From Pseudarthrobacter sp. IC2-21 (GTDB taxonomy: Bacteria; Actinomycetota; Actinomycetes; Actinomycetales; Micrococcaceae), in NCBI RefSeq assembly GCF_034048115.1, contig NZ_CP139145.1, positions 682,001 through 746,000 of the forward strand: a DNA stretch of 64,000 bases, read 5' to 3'. Below the pieces are notes generated by a model. The model saw only the letters and a list, made by a program, of their open reading frames with translations, did not search any database and was not told the origin of the DNA. Of this stretch, positions 34,535 through 44,623 are shown piece after piece. Each line of letters begins with the position of its first letter. Position 1 is the stretch's first letter. The position numbers and the translations under genes are program-made.

Positions 34535-36049
34535 CTAGAGGCCGTACTTTTCCAATAACCGCAGCCACACTTCGCTGATGGTCGGAAAGGAGGGCACCGC
34601 ATGCCACAGCCGCTCAAGCGGGACCTCGCCCACCACGGCGATGGTGGCGGCATGCAGCAGTTCTCCCACGTCGGGTCCGGCAAAAGTTGCCCCCAGGAGA
34701 ACCCGGCGGTCCTCGTCCACCACAAGCTGCGCCCAGCCCTCGTAATGCTCGGAGTGCAGGGAAGACCCTGAAACGTCGATGGGCAGCTCCACGGATGAGG
34801 CGTTGTAGCCGTCCTTCCTGGCCTGCTCCAGGGTTCGTCCGACGGCGGCCAGCTCGGGATCGGTGAACACGACACTGGGAACGGCGTGCAGGTTGGCGGT
34901 CTGGGCGTAGCGGCTCCACGCTGCCGGGTCTCCCGCCAGTTCGCCCTTGGCGCGGGCGGCGATGGCATCACCGGTTGCCCGGGCCTCGTACTTGCCCTGA
35001 TGCGTGAAATAGTTCTTGCCGGCGGCGTCTCCCACCGCGTAGAGCCAAGGCTCGTGCCCGTCCGTGCCGCGGACTAGGCCAGTCAGGTCCGTCTGCAGCC
35101 GGAGTGGCTTCCCGTCCGAGGCCCCGAGGCCCACGCTTTCCAGGCCGAGGCCCTCGAGGGCCGGATGCCGGCCCGTGGAGACCAGGACCTTGTCCGCCGT
35201 CACGGCGCTCTGTTCGCCGGCGTGCTGGTCACTCGTGCTGTGTTCAGCGATGCCCTGTTCGCCGGCGGTCCGGTCACGCAGCGTCAGGGTGAAGGTGCCG
35301 TCGTCGTTTTGATGGATGCTTTCCGTCGATGTGCCCAGGCGGATCTCCACGCCGTCCGCCCGCAGTCCGGCCGCCACGAGACTGCTGGCCTCGGCCGGGA
35401 AGCTGCCCAGGAGCCCGCTCCTGGCCACCAGAATCACCTCCGAGCCGAGGCGGGCAAATGCCTGGGCGAGCTCGGTGCCTGCCACGCCGCCGCCGAGGAC
35501 CAGCAGCCGTGCCGGGATTTCCTTGGCGGACGTGGCTTCCCGGGTGCCCCAGACGTGCAGTCCTGCCAGCCCTTGGATGGGCGGCTGGTTGGGTATGGAG
35601 CCGGTGGCCAGTACGACGGCGTGCCGCGCCTTGAGTTGGTAGATGTTTCCGTCCAGGCCGGCTACTTCCACGGCGCGGGGCCCGGTGAGCCGCCCGCGCC
35701 CGCGGATGAGTTCGATGCCGGCACCCTCGAGCCACTTCACCGCGCCCTCATCCTGCCAGTTGGCAGTGAAGTAGTCGCGGCGCTTGAGTACTGCCGCAAC
35801 ATCCAGGGTGCGGGTCACCGCCGCCTCGGCCCCGGGCACGGTCTGCGCACCGTGAAGGGCTGTGCCCGGTCGGAGCAGCGCCTTCGAGGGCATGCAGGCC
35901 CAGTAGGAACACTCGCCACCCACCAGTTCGGCCTCGACCACCACAACGGTGAGTCCACCTTGGACTGCACGGTCCGCGACGTTTTCACCCACGGCTCCTG
36001 CGCCAATGATTACGACATCAAATTCCCGTTCCAAGGTTTGGGGCGTCAT
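34535..36049 (-). CDS. FAD/NAD(P)-dependent disulfide oxidoreductase-family protein
   Basis: A 504-residue class I pyridine nucleotide-disulfide oxidoreductase. FAD site VVIIGAGAVGENVA, redox pair Cys47-Cys52 in GGECSYWACMPSK, NAD(P) site LLVLGGGVAGTELAQAF, second FAD site LYAVGDAAG, then the dimerisation domain. The usual C-terminal H-P-T-x-x-E is F-P-T-I-S-E (VPSFPTISE), so the partner's catalytic His is missing. A hydrophilic insert near 265-290 is unusual. The natural disulfide or quinone substrate is not known; glutathione/mycothione reductase function is not assumed. Confidence 0.85.
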   Translation of the reverse strand: MTPQTLEREFDVVIIGAGAVGENVADRAVQGGLTVVVVEAELVGGECSYWACMPSKALLRPGTALHGAQTVPGAEAAVTRTLDVAAVLKRRDYFTANWQDEGAVKWLEGAGIELIRGRGRLTGPRAVEVAGLDGNIYQLKARHAVVLATGSIPNQPPIQGLAGLHVWGTREATSAKEIPARLLVLGGGVAGTELAQAFARLGSEVILVARSGLLGSFPAEASSLVAAGLRADGVEIRLGTSTESIHQNDDGTFTLTLRDRTAGEQGIAEHSTSDQHAGEQSAVTADKVLVSTGRHPALEGLGLESVGLGASDGKPLRLQTDLTGLVRGTDGHEPWLYAVGDAAGKNYFTHQGKYEARATGDAIAARAKGELAGDPAAWSRYAQTANLHAVPSVVFTDPELAAVGRTLEQARKDGYNASSVELPIDVSGSSLHSEHYEGWAQLVVDEDRRVLLGATFAGPDVGELLHAATIAVVGEVPLERLWHAVPSFPTISEVWLRLLEKYGL

Positions 36050-36259
36050 TTGTCCAGCCTACGCCCGCCTTCCGGGACGGAGCCGGGCGGATTGGCTGCT
36101 GCCTGGCGTCGCTGTTGACCAGGCAAGGGAGCGGCGGCCCGTGTTGCAGGGTCCGGAGTGAAGCCGGTGACAAAAAGTTACGCATTCCGGTCACGGCTTT
36201 TGGCGAGGTCTTAAAAGCAGAAGGTCCGCACCGGCGAACCGATGCGGACTTTCATTCTG

Positions 36260-36333
<74 letters not shown>

Positions 36334-36607
36334 ATTCTCTGTTTCGCGGAGTATCTCGCTCCCCGAACCTCGAATTACTTTACGCGAGTCTGGCCCTCGT
36401 GCCAAATCGGAAGGCGTGTAATATGGGTGACTAGACCGGTCTACGTGACCTTCATCACTTAATTCCATCAATTTGCGCACCGTTTCCTTGAATTTGCGCG
36501 GTTTCCGTCCCAAAAGAGCAGAAACGAGCACGCCTGCCATCCTCGGCCACCCCGGGGCGGCCAATAACATTTAGGACACACCGATGAACCCGAGGAAGGG
36601 AACCGTA

Positions 36608-38443
36608 ATGGGCGAACTGGCGCAGAAACCGTTGCTTGAACAAGCACCCACCACCCATGCCGCACTGCTGGCGTGGGTCGAAGAGGTTGCAGAACTTACG
36701 CAGCCGGACCGCATCCATTGGGTTGACGGGTCCGAGGAAGAGAACACCCGGCTGACCGACGAGCTCGTCGCCGCCGGGACCCTGACACGGCTTAACCCGG
36801 AAACGTTCCCCAACTCCTTCGCAGCCTTCTCCGACCCGGCCGACGTTGCCCGGGTCGAGGAGCAGACCTACATCTGCTCGGAAAATGAACGCGACGCCGG
36901 CTTCACCAACAACTGGATGGCTCCGGCCGAGATGAAGCAGAAGCTGCGCGGCCTGTTCGCCGGCTCCATGCGCGGCCGCACCATGTACGTCATCCCGTTC
37001 GTCATGGGCCACCTCGAGGCCGAGGATCCGAAGTTCGGCGTGGAAATCACCGACAGCGCCTACGTCGTCGCCTCCATGCGCATCATGGCCAACATCGGCA
37101 CCGCCGTGCTGGACAAGATCACCTCCACGAACGCCTTCTTCGTCCCCGCCCTGCACTCCCTGGGCGCACCCCTCGAGGCCGGCCAGGCTGATGTGCCCTG
37201 GCCGTGCAATCCGGACAAGTGGATAGTCCACTTCCCCGAAGAGCGTTCCATCTGGTCCTTCGGCTCCGGCTACGGCGGAAACGCCCTGCTGGGCAAGAAG
37301 TGCTACGCCCTGCGCATCGCCTCGGTGATGGCCCGCGATGAAGGCTGGCTGGCCGAGCACATGCTGATCCTCAAGCTCACGTCGCCGGAGAAGAAGAACT
37401 ACTACATCTCCGCGGCCTTCCCCTCTGCCTGTGGCAAGACCAACCTCGCCCTGCTTGACCCCACCATCGAAGGCTGGAAGGTCGAAACCCTCGGCGATGA
37501 CATCACCTGGATGCGGATCGGCAAAGAGGGCGAACTGCGCGCCACCAACCCGGAAGCCGGCCTGTTCGGCGTCGCGCCGGGCACCGGCTGGGGGACCAAC
37601 CCCAACGCCATGCGCGCCATTGCCAAGGGCCACAGCATCTTCACCAACGTTGCCCTCACGGACGACGGCGGCGTGTGGTGGGAAGGGATGACTGACGAGG
37701 TCCCCGCGCACCTGACCGACTGGCAGGGCAACTCGTGGACGCCGGACTCGGACCAGCCGGCCGCCCACCCGAACTCCCGCTTCTGCACCCCGATCTCGCA
37801 GGTCGACATGCTGGCTGAGGAGTACTACAGCCCCGAGGGCGTGGAGCTCTCGGCCATCCTCTTTGGCGGCCGGCGCAAGACCACCGTTCCCTTGGTTACC
37901 CAGGCCCGCAACTGGACCAACGGCATCTTCATGGGCTCCACGCTCTCCTCGGAGACCACGGCCGCCGCTGCAGGCCAGGTGGGCGTGCTCCGCCGCGACC
38001 CGATGGCCATGCTGCCTTTCATCGGCTATGACGCCGGCGACTACCTGAAGCACTGGATCAGCGTCTCCGGAAAGGCCAACCCGGAACGGCTCCCGCACAT
38101 CTTCTTGGTCAACTGGTTCCGGCGCACCGCCGACGGCGGCTTCGCGTGGCCGGGCTTTGGCGACAACGCCCGCGTCCTCAAATGGGCCATCGAGCGCCTC
38201 GAAGGCAAGGCTGACGCGATCGAAACGCCCATCGGCTTCGTCCCGGCGCCCCACTCTCTGGACCTGACCGGCCTGGACCTTACCCACGCCCACGTGGAAG
38301 ATGCCGTCCGCGTGGACCGCGAGGAATGGGATGCCGAGCTGGCCTCGATCGAGGAGTGGTACGCGAATTTCGGTGACTCCCTGCCGGAGGCCCTGAGTGC
38401 CGAGCTGAACGCACTGAAGGAACGCATGGCGGACCACAGCTGA
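36608..38443 (+). CDS. pckG: Phosphoenolpyruvate carboxykinase (GTP)
   Basis: A 611-residue enzyme converting oxaloacetate and GTP to PEP, the first step of gluconeogenesis from TCA intermediates. [16 protein letters not shown], the P-loop [21 protein letters not shown] and [15 protein letters not shown] are class-specific; length is exactly the family's. ATG 36608 follows GAGGAAGGG; a longer start eight codons upstream has no such site. Followed by a strong terminator. Confidence 0.97.
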   Translation: MGELAQKPLLEQAPTTHAALLAWVEEVAELTQPDRIHWVDGSEEENTRLTDELVAAGTLTRLNPETFPNSFAAFSDPADVARVEEQTYICSENERDAGFTNNWMAPAEMKQKLRGLFAGSMRGRTMYVIPFVMGHLEAEDPKFGVEITDSAYVVASMRIMANIGTAVLDKITSTNAFFVPALHSLGAPLEAGQADVPWPCNPDKWIVHFPEERSIWSFGSGYGGNALLGKKCYALRIASVMARDEGWLAEHMLILKLTSPEKKNYYISAAFPSACGKTNLALLDPTIEGWKVETLGDDITWMRIGKEGELRATNPEAGLFGVAPGTGWGTNPNAMRAIAKGHSIFTNVALTDDGGVWWEGMTDEVPAHLTDWQGNSWTPDSDQPAAHPNSRFCTPISQVDMLAEEYYSPEGVELSAILFGGRRKTTVPLVTQARNWTNGIFMGSTLSSETTAAAAGQVGVLRRDPMAMLPFIGYDAGDYLKHWISVSGKANPERLPHIFLVNWFRRTADGGFAWPGFGDNARVLKWAIERLEGKADAIETPIGFVPAPHSLDLTGLDLTHAHVEDAVRVDREEWDAELASIEEWYANFGDSLPEALSAELNALKERMADHS

Positions 38444-38466
38444 TTAGCTGGAGTCAAACAGACATC

Positions 38467-38514
38467 ACGACGGCGGCCCCGCACCTTTTCGAAAAGGTGC
38501 GGGGCCGCCGTCGT
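38467..38514. terminator. 48-bp perfect palindrome, bidirectional terminator
   Basis: ACGACGGCGGCCCCGCACC then TTTTC and its exact complement, with no spacer, between convergent pckG and hmp. It forms a stem of up to 24 bp (the apex must open). Confidence 0.75.
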
Positions 38515-38524
38515 ACTGCGACTC

Positions 38525-39685
38525 TTAGCTGGCGAGCCAGATGTCCGGGCCGAAGACCTCGTAGTGGATGGATGTGGCCGGGATGCCCGCGTTGATGGCC
38601 TCGTTGCGGATGTTTTTCATGAACGGGAGCGGTCCGCACAGGTACAGCGACGCATCGGCCGGGAGGTCCACCTCGCGCAGGGACATAAAGCCCTCCTTGG
38701 TGCCCTCCACCGGCTGCTCCAGCCACAGCTGCAGTTCGGCACTGTCCAGGCGTTCGACGTCGTCCGTCATCTGCCCGCGCAGTGCCCAGCTGTCCAGGGT
38801 GCTTTCGGCATGGAGCACCAGGACCTGCCGGTCCGACCCGGCTTCGGCGAGGGAACGCAGGATGGATGCGGTGGGCGTGCAGCCAATGCCGGCCGAGGCC
38901 AGGACCACCGGACCGTCACCATCTTTGAGGGTGATCTCGCCGTAGGGGTTGGAGATGTCCAGGACGTCGCCGACCTGCACGGTGTTGTGCAGCACGGGGG
39001 AGACCTCGCCGCCGTCATCCAGCTTGGTGGTGAAGCTGCGGCTGGTGCCCGCCTCGCCGGACAGTGAGTACTGGCGCACCTGGCGAAGGCCGTCCGGCAG
39101 GACCACCTTGACGCTGACGTACTGGCCCGGAAGCGCCGGGGTGATGGGGGTGTCGTCCGCCGGCTCAAGGGTGAAGGTCATGGCGCCGACGCCGGCCGCA
39201 GTCTTGGCGGACACCCGCCACGGGGCCCACATCTTGCCGTTCGCCTGCATGGCGTAAAGGCCCTTTTCAAGCTTGATGAGGGCGTCCGCCATCAGCCAGT
39301 ACACCTCGGTCCAGGCCTCCGCGATTTCGGGGGTGATGACCTCCGCAAGGTCTTCGGCAATGGCGGCGAACAGGTGCTCGTAGACCACCTGGTACTGGGG
39401 TTCGGTGATGCCGAGCGAGGCATGCCGGTGGGCAATCCTGGCGAGAACGGTTTCCGGCAGCGTGCCGGGGTTGTTGACCAGGTGCGTGGCGAAAGCGGCG
39501 ATGCTTCCGGCGAGGGCCTGCTGCTGGTCGCCCGAGCGCTGGTTGGAACGGCTAAACAGGCCGTCCAGCAATTCGGGGTGGGCGGCGAACAGCCGGGCGT
39601 AAAACTTAGGGGTGATGGCGCCGATCCGCGAGCCGACCAGCGGCAGGGTGGCCTCAATGACGGGGCGGGACTTGTCCGAGAGCAT
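38525..39685 (-). CDS. hmp: Flavohemoprotein (nitric oxide dioxygenase)
   Basis: A 386-residue protein: globin domain (1-135) with proximal His88 in AHRHASLGI, FAD-binding domain (about 150-255; RQYSLS), and NAD(P) domain (about 265-386; VLASAGIGCTPTASIL, LYLCGPLPFM). It oxidises NO to nitrate with O2 and NAD(P)H. ATG 39685 follows CAGGAG. An NsrR-like gene lies directly upstream and NsrR-type operator sequence precedes the gene. Confidence 0.95.
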   Translation of the reverse strand: MLSDKSRPVIEATLPLVGSRIGAITPKFYARLFAAHPELLDGLFSRSNQRSGDQQQALAGSIAAFATHLVNNPGTLPETVLARIAHRHASLGITEPQYQVVYEHLFAAIAEDLAEVITPEIAEAWTEVYWLMADALIKLEKGLYAMQANGKMWAPWRVSAKTAAGVGAMTFTLEPADDTPITPALPGQYVSVKVVLPDGLRQVRQYSLSGEAGTSRSFTTKLDDGGEVSPVLHNTVQVGDVLDISNPYGEITLKDGDGPVVLASAGIGCTPTASILRSLAEAGSDRQVLVLHAESTLDSWALRGQMTDDVERLDSAELQLWLEQPVEGTKEGFMSLREVDLPADASLYLCGPLPFMKNIRNEAINAGIPATSIHYEVFGPDIWLAS

Positions 39686-39729
39686 GTGTACTCCTGAGGT
39701 AGGTAACCGGGGCCTTCGTCCGGTCGGAT

Positions 39730-39756
39730 AATACGTGCATTTCGAATGCGTGTATT
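39730..39756. promoter_or_regulatory. Putative NsrR operator upstream of hmp
   Basis: AATACGTGCATT and AATGCGTGTATT flank TCG. The arms are inverted with two mismatches and resemble the A-x-x-x-x-x-G-C-A-T-T inverted pattern reported for NsrR. It is 45 bases before the hmp start codon. Confidence 0.65.
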
Positions 39757-39767
39757 GATACCCCAAG

Positions 39768-39784
39768 TTCTACACCTTGTAGAA
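39768..39784. promoter_or_regulatory. Second inverted repeat upstream of hmp
   Basis: TTCTACA-CCT-TGTAGAA is a perfect 7-bp inverted repeat, 12 bases from the first palindrome. It could bind another regulator or a second NsrR-like dimer; unassigned. Confidence 0.45.
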
Positions 39785-39856
39785 ATGTGAAATCAAATCG
39801 GCCCGTCACATGGCGCTTTGACAGGGAAGTGAGCCCGGCGCAGCGCGGTTTTGCGG

Positions 39857-40333
39857 CTACTGTGACGGAACCGGCGGCTGAAGGCCGGGGCGGAGGCCGA
39901 TCATCTGGAAGACGGGCGCCATCTGCTTCGAGCCGGGCAGGTCGGCCACCACCACGTCGTCGAGTTCGCCGTAGAAGGCTTCGCGTGCCCGGGCAAGTGC
40001 TGCCCGGAGTTTGCATTCGTTGATGAGCGGGCAATTGCCGCCGGGGGATACGCAGTCGGCGGCGTCGGTGCGGGTGTTCAGTGACCGCAGGACCTGGCCC
40101 ACGGTGGCCACGCGTCCGGCGGGGCTGAGCCGGGAGCCGCCGCTCCGGCCGCGTTCAACGTCGATCAGGCCCAGGGCTCGCAGTTTAGCAATTGCCTTGC
40201 TGACATGGTTGTAGGGTGTGGCCACGGCGTCGGCGATGTTCTGCGTGGTGAGGAGCGTGGCCTCGGGGGCGGCGGCCAAAACCATCAGGGCCCTGAGGCT
40301 GACGTCTGCAAAGGCATTGATTTTCACGACCAT
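39857..40333 (-). CDS. nsrR: Rrf2-family regulator, probable NsrR
   Basis: A 158-residue Rrf2 protein with an N-terminal winged helix (TQNIADAVATPYNHVSKAIAKL) and three cysteines Cys94-x6-Cys101-x5-Cys107 for an Fe-S cluster. Cysteine spacing and the neighbouring hmp indicate the NO sensor NsrR, which represses hmp until its cluster is nitrosylated. ATG 40333 is used. Confidence 0.88.
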   Translation of the reverse strand: MVVKINAFADVSLRALMVLAAAPEATLLTTQNIADAVATPYNHVSKAIAKLRALGLIDVERGRSGGSRLSPAGRVATVGQVLRSLNTRTDAADCVSPGGNCPLINECKLRAALARAREAFYGELDDVVVADLPGSKQMAPVFQMIGLRPGLQPPVPSQ

Positions 40334-40343
40334 TCGCCCCGGT

Positions 40344-40886
40344 CTAGTCCACCCAGATGGCGGGCTCGTTGGAATCGGCGGCGAGCTCGCCGAACTCCCA
40401 CTCGCGGCTGGCTGTGTTGGCGGCGTACGGCAGGACGGCCGCGAAAACTGACCCGTCCCGGTGTTCGGCAGCCACATGGATGGCATCGGACTCATCCTCA
40501 ACCAGCGTGATGTCGCAGACCACTGCGGCGGCGCGGAAATCGCCCCGGTTCTGGCGCAGCAGTTCAGTGAGGTCGCTGATCATCGCATCGGCGTCAAAGT
40601 CGCCGTCCGAACCTTCCGCAGCGTCCGCCGGGGTGACGGCCATGAGCCGGACCTCGCCGTCGTTCTGCACCACCAGCGCGAACGGCAGAAACCCGCCGTT
40701 GCGCTGGAGCTGTTCCTGGGCCGCACCGAGTCCGGTGCCCATCAGGTTCTCCAGATCCGCGGCGCTGGCCTCCGGAACGGAATCCCGCCAGGACGGCACC
40801 ATCTGGCCGTCCGCGGCACCGTCCGCGGCTTCGCGGGCGACTGACTGTGCCGTTGTTCGGGGCGCCGGGTGATTAGCGCCGGACAT
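40344..40886 (-). CDS. Conserved hypothetical protein, 180 aa
   Basis: An acidic cytosolic protein. GFLPFALVVQNDGEVRLMAV, DLTELLRQNRGDFRAAAVV and a final GELAADSNEPAIWVD suggest an alpha/beta fold. The start overlaps the stop of the phosphomannomutase gene by 14 bases, implying coupling. No catalytic motif recognised. It is 10 bases upstream of nsrR. Confidence 0.7.
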   Translation of the reverse strand: MSGANHPAPRTTAQSVAREAADGAADGQMVPSWRDSVPEASAADLENLMGTGLGAAQEQLQRNGGFLPFALVVQNDGEVRLMAVTPADAAEGSDGDFDADAMISDLTELLRQNRGDFRAAAVVCDITLVEDESDAIHVAAEHRDGSVFAAVLPYAANTASREWEFGELAADSNEPAIWVD

Positions 40887-42291
40887 TGGCCAGCACCCGG
40901 TCCCGCACGCGTTCCATCAGGAGGCGGTCCGTGGCTTCGACGTTAAGTCGGAGGAAAGGCTCGGTGTTGGAGGGGCGCAGGTTGAACCAGTAGCTGCCGT
41001 CCTTGGCCGTGAAGGTGCTTCCGTCCATGGTGTCCACGATGATGTCCTCGGCGGCAAAGTCAGCCTTGACCCGGTCCACAGCCGCCGTCTTGTCCTCGAT
41101 TTCGGAGTTGATCTCACCGGAGGAGGCGTACGGCTCGTACTCGCGGCCAAGCTCGGACAGCGGGCCGTCCTGCTCGCCAAGGGCCGCGAGGACGTGCATC
41201 GCTGCGAGCATCCCGGTGTCGGCGTTCCAGAAGTCGCGGAAGTAGAAATGCGCGGAGTGCTCGCCGCCGAAGACGGCACCTTCCTCGGCCATGACTGCCT
41301 TGATGAAGGAATGGCCAACGCGGGTGCGGACGGCGCGCCCGCCGTCGTTCGCCACCAATTCCGGCACCGCGCGTGAGGTCAGGAGGTTGTGGATGATGGT
41401 TGGGGTGGCCTCGCCCTGCCCCTGGGCGCGTGCGATTTCGCGGCGAGCCACCATGCCGGTAATGGCCGACGGCGAAACGGGCTCGCCTTTTTCGTCAATC
41501 ACAAAGCAGCGGTCGGCGTCGCCGTCGAACGCCAGGCCGATGTCCGCCCCGTGTTTGATGACGGCGGCCTGCAGGTCGCGCAGGTTCTCCGGCTCGAGGG
41601 GATTTGCAGGGTGGTTCGGGAAGGAACCGTCCAGTTCGAAGTAGAGGGGAATGATCTCGAACGGCAGCTTCGGCAGGAGGGCGTCGCCCAGGACCGCGGG
41701 GGTGGTCAGGCCGGCCATGCCATTGCCCGCATCCACAACAACCTTCAGCGGGCGGGACCCGGACAGGTCCACCAGCCCGCGGAGGTACTCCGAGTAGCCC
41801 TTGAGGACATCGTGGACGCCGATCTTGCCGCGGGTGGCGGCCGCCGGGATGTGGCCCGTATTCAGGTACTCCTCGGCGAGGGCCTGGATCTCCTTGAGCC
41901 CCGACTCGGAGGAAATGGGCTGCGCTCCGGCCTTGGCCATCTTGATGCCGTTGTACTCGGCAGGGTTGTGGCTGGCGGTAAACGTGGCGCCCGCTGCGTT
42001 GAGGGAACCGCAGGCGTAGTAGAGCTCATCGGTGGAGATGAGGTCCAGGAGCTGGACGTTCGCGCCGCGGGTGGCGGCGCCATCGGCAAAAGCCTTGGCG
42101 AACTCGGGGGAGGAAGGGCGCATGTCGCCGCCCACCAGTACGGTCTGGCCTTCGAGTTCCAGGACATCGACGAACGCGGCACCTACGGCTTCGACGATTT
42201 CGGCCGTGATGGAATCGCCCACGATGCCCCGGACGTCGTAGGCCTTGAAGGATGCCGAGAGGTCAAAAGTCTTTGTCTGTTCGCTAGTCAC
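40873..42291 (-). CDS. manB: Phosphomannomutase/phosphoglucomutase
   Basis: A 472-residue alpha-D-phosphohexomutase. The N-terminal FKAYDVRGIVG, catalytic Ser107 in TASHNPAEYNG, metal loop FDGDADRCF, sugar loop GGEHSAHFYF, and phosphate loop RPSNTEPFLRL are all present. It interconverts mannose-6-P/mannose-1-P or the glucose equivalents. GTG 42291 (VTSEQTK) is favoured over a 33-residue longer start which is proline/glycine-rich and antisense to the next promoter. Could supply nucleotide sugars to the envelope cluster. Confidence 0.93.
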   Translation of the reverse strand: MTSEQTKTFDLSASFKAYDVRGIVGDSITAEIVEAVGAAFVDVLELEGQTVLVGGDMRPSSPEFAKAFADGAATRGANVQLLDLISTDELYYACGSLNAAGATFTASHNPAEYNGIKMAKAGAQPISSESGLKEIQALAEEYLNTGHIPAAATRGKIGVHDVLKGYSEYLRGLVDLSGSRPLKVVVDAGNGMAGLTTPAVLGDALLPKLPFEIIPLYFELDGSFPNHPANPLEPENLRDLQAAVIKHGADIGLAFDGDADRCFVIDEKGEPVSPSAITGMVARREIARAQGQGEATPTIIHNLLTSRAVPELVANDGGRAVRTRVGHSFIKAVMAEEGAVFGGEHSAHFYFRDFWNADTGMLAAMHVLAALGEQDGPLSELGREYEPYASSGEINSEIEDKTAAVDRVKADFAAEDIIVDTMDGSTFTAKDGSYWFNLRPSNTEPFLRLNVEATDRLLMERVRDRVLANVRR

Positions 42292-42442
42292 GGGTCTTAT
42301 CTTACGTGGAACTGCACAGGAGCCTGTTGAGGGGGAGTGGACGCCGGACGCTGCCCCGGCCGCAGTGTCCGAACCTGTGGGGTTGTCCACATAGGGCGGC
42401 TACGGGGCATGGGGTGTCGGTGGGGGCTGGGATACTGAATCA

Positions 42443-44623
42443 ATGGTCGATACCCAGAACGCCGCCCTTCTTTCCGCTTCCCCTGACTTGCCGTCCACCA
42501 CCAAGGCCCAGGCGCTGGAAGTCCTCCGCGAACTGGTGGGGCATCCGGAAGCGGCATTCCACGACGGCCAGTACGAGGCGATTGAGGCACTGGTCGACGG
42601 CGGCCGCAGGGCCCTGGTGGTCCAGCGCACCGGCTGGGGAAAATCGGCTGTGTACTTCGTGGCGTCACTGCTGCTCCGGCGCCGCGGCGCCGGACCCACC
42701 CTGATCGTCTCGCCCTTGCTCGCCCTGATGCGGGACCAAGTAGCTGCAGCCGCCCGCGCGGGCGTGCGTGCCGTGGCCATCAACTCGGCGAACCAGCTGG
42801 AATGGGATTCCGTGCGCGAACAGCTGGCCGCCGACGAGGTGGACGTCCTGCTCGTCTCCCCGGAAAGGCTCACCAACCCGTCCTTCCGCGAGAACCAGTT
42901 ACCCGAGCTCATCCGGCGCACCGGCCTGCTGGTCATTGACGAGGCCCACTGCATCTCCGACTGGGGCCACGACTTCAGGCCGGATTACCGGCGCATCGCG
43001 GACCTGATCACGCAACTTCCGGACTCGGTGCCCGTCCTGGCCACCACCGCCACGGCCAACTCGCGCGTGGTCCACGATATCGAGGAACAGCTCGGCGCCG
43101 GTGTCCTGACCATCCGCGGCACGCTGGGCCGCGATTCCCTCCGGCTGGGCGTCCTCACCCTCCCCGACTCGCGCCAACGCCTGGGCTGGCTTCTGACCCA
43201 CCTTGGCGACCTCCCCGGCAGCGGAATCATCTACACGCTGACCGTTTCTGCAGCGGAGGATACCGCGCGGCTCCTCGCTGAGGCGGGGCACGAGGTCCAG
43301 GCCTACACCGGCCGGACAGACCCCGCGGACCGGGAGCGTGCCGAGCAGCTGCTGAAGGACAACCAGGTCAAAGCGCTCGTAGCCACCTCGGCGCTCGGCA
43401 TGGGCTTTGACAAGCCGGACCTGGGTTTTGTGGTTCACCTCGGCGCGCCGTCCTCTCCGGTGGCGTATTACCAGCAGGTGGGCCGTGCAGGCCGTGGCGC
43501 GGCGGATGCCGACGTGCTGTTGCTCCCCGGGTCCGAGGACCGCGATATCTGGCAGTACTTTGCAACGGCGTCCATGCCGTCTGAGGAGAAGGCCACGGCG
43601 GTGCTGACGGCACTGGCCGAAGCGGGGTCCGCTGTTTCCACAGTTGCCTTGGAAGCACGGGTGGACCTCCGCCGCACGCCGCTGGAGCTGTTGCTGAAGG
43701 TTCTGGCGGTGGACGGTGCGGTGGAGCGCGTGGGCGGCGGGTGGCGTTCCACCGGGAAACCGTGGGTCTATGACGCCGAGCGCTACAGCAGGATCGCCGA
43801 GGCCCGGGTGGACGAGCAGGACTCCATGGTCATTTACCAGGACACTGCCGGTTGCCGGATGGAGTACATCACCTCCGTCCTTGATGACGAGACGGCGCAC
43901 GCCTGCGGGCGCTGCGACAACTGCGCCGGCCGCTGGTTCCCGGCCGATATTGCCGCCGAGGCCACGGCAGCCGCGGGCCAGACCCTGAGCAGGGCCGGGG
44001 GTGTCCTGGAAGCACGGCTGCAGTGGCCCAGCGGCATGGACCGACTCGGCGTACCCGTGAAGGGCAAGATCAAAGCAGATGATGGGCTTGCCGATGGCCG
44101 CATCCTGGCACGGCTCACCGACCTGGGGTGGGGCGGGGCATTGCGGGAACTCTTTGCCGCCGGCGCGGCGGACCGGCCGGTGGACCCGGCCATGCTCCAG
44201 GCCTGCGTTCAGGTCCTGCGCGAATGGGCCACCGGAGATGCCCGTACCCCGGGCTGGAGCGGCGCGGGACGGCCGGCGGCGATCGTCAGCATGCCGTCCC
44301 GGAGCAAACCCGAATTGGTCCGCTCCCTGGCACAGGGGATCTCGGAAATCGGCAGGATGCCCTATCTCGGGGAACTGTCTCTTGGCCACGGCGGACCTAC
44401 GGGAACCCGGGGCGGGAACAGCGCCTACCGGCTGGCGGGGGTCTGGGACCGTTTGGTTGTGGGACCCGAACTCGAGGCAGCGGTGGCGGCGCTCCGTGGC
44501 CAGGGCGTGATGCTGATCGACGATCTGGTGGATAGCCGGTGGAGCCTTACTGTCGCCGGACGCGCCCTGCGCCAGGCCGGAGCGGGCGCTGTTCTTCCGT
44601 TGGTCCTGGGGCAGGCGGGGTGA
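42443..44623 (+). CDS. recQ: RecQ-family ATP-dependent DNA helicase
   Basis: A 726-residue helicase: Walker A RTGWGKSA (62-69), DEAH 166-169 in VIDEAHCISDWGHDFR, TATANSRV motif III, YQQVGRAGRG motif VI, and a zinc-type cysteine set CRMEY...CGRCDNC near 475-500. The HRDC is not obvious; the C-terminus (about 520-726) is an uncharacterised helical region. Roles in DNA repair are likely. The 3' end overlaps the convergent MFS gene by 77 bases. Confidence 0.93.
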   Translation: MVDTQNAALLSASPDLPSTTKAQALEVLRELVGHPEAAFHDGQYEAIEALVDGGRRALVVQRTGWGKSAVYFVASLLLRRRGAGPTLIVSPLLALMRDQVAAAARAGVRAVAINSANQLEWDSVREQLAADEVDVLLVSPERLTNPSFRENQLPELIRRTGLLVIDEAHCISDWGHDFRPDYRRIADLITQLPDSVPVLATTATANSRVVHDIEEQLGAGVLTIRGTLGRDSLRLGVLTLPDSRQRLGWLLTHLGDLPGSGIIYTLTVSAAEDTARLLAEAGHEVQAYTGRTDPADRERAEQLLKDNQVKALVATSALGMGFDKPDLGFVVHLGAPSSPVAYYQQVGRAGRGAADADVLLLPGSEDRDIWQYFATASMPSEEKATAVLTALAEAGSAVSTVALEARVDLRRTPLELLLKVLAVDGAVERVGGGWRSTGKPWVYDAERYSRIAEARVDEQDSMVIYQDTAGCRMEYITSVLDDETAHACGRCDNCAGRWFPADIAAEATAAAGQTLSRAGGVLEARLQWPSGMDRLGVPVKGKIKADDGLADGRILARLTDLGWGGALRELFAAGAADRPVDPAMLQACVQVLREWATGDARTPGWSGAGRPAAIVSMPSRSKPELVRSLAQGISEIGRMPYLGELSLGHGGPTGTRGGNSAYRLAGVWDRLVVGPELEAAVAALRGQGVMLIDDLVDSRWSLTVAGRALRQAGAGAVLPLVLGQAG

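Noticed and set aside
36455..38437. 660-residue frame antisense to pckG
   Set aside because: High-GC shadow of the complement of a strongly supported gene; low-complexity product and no ribosome site.
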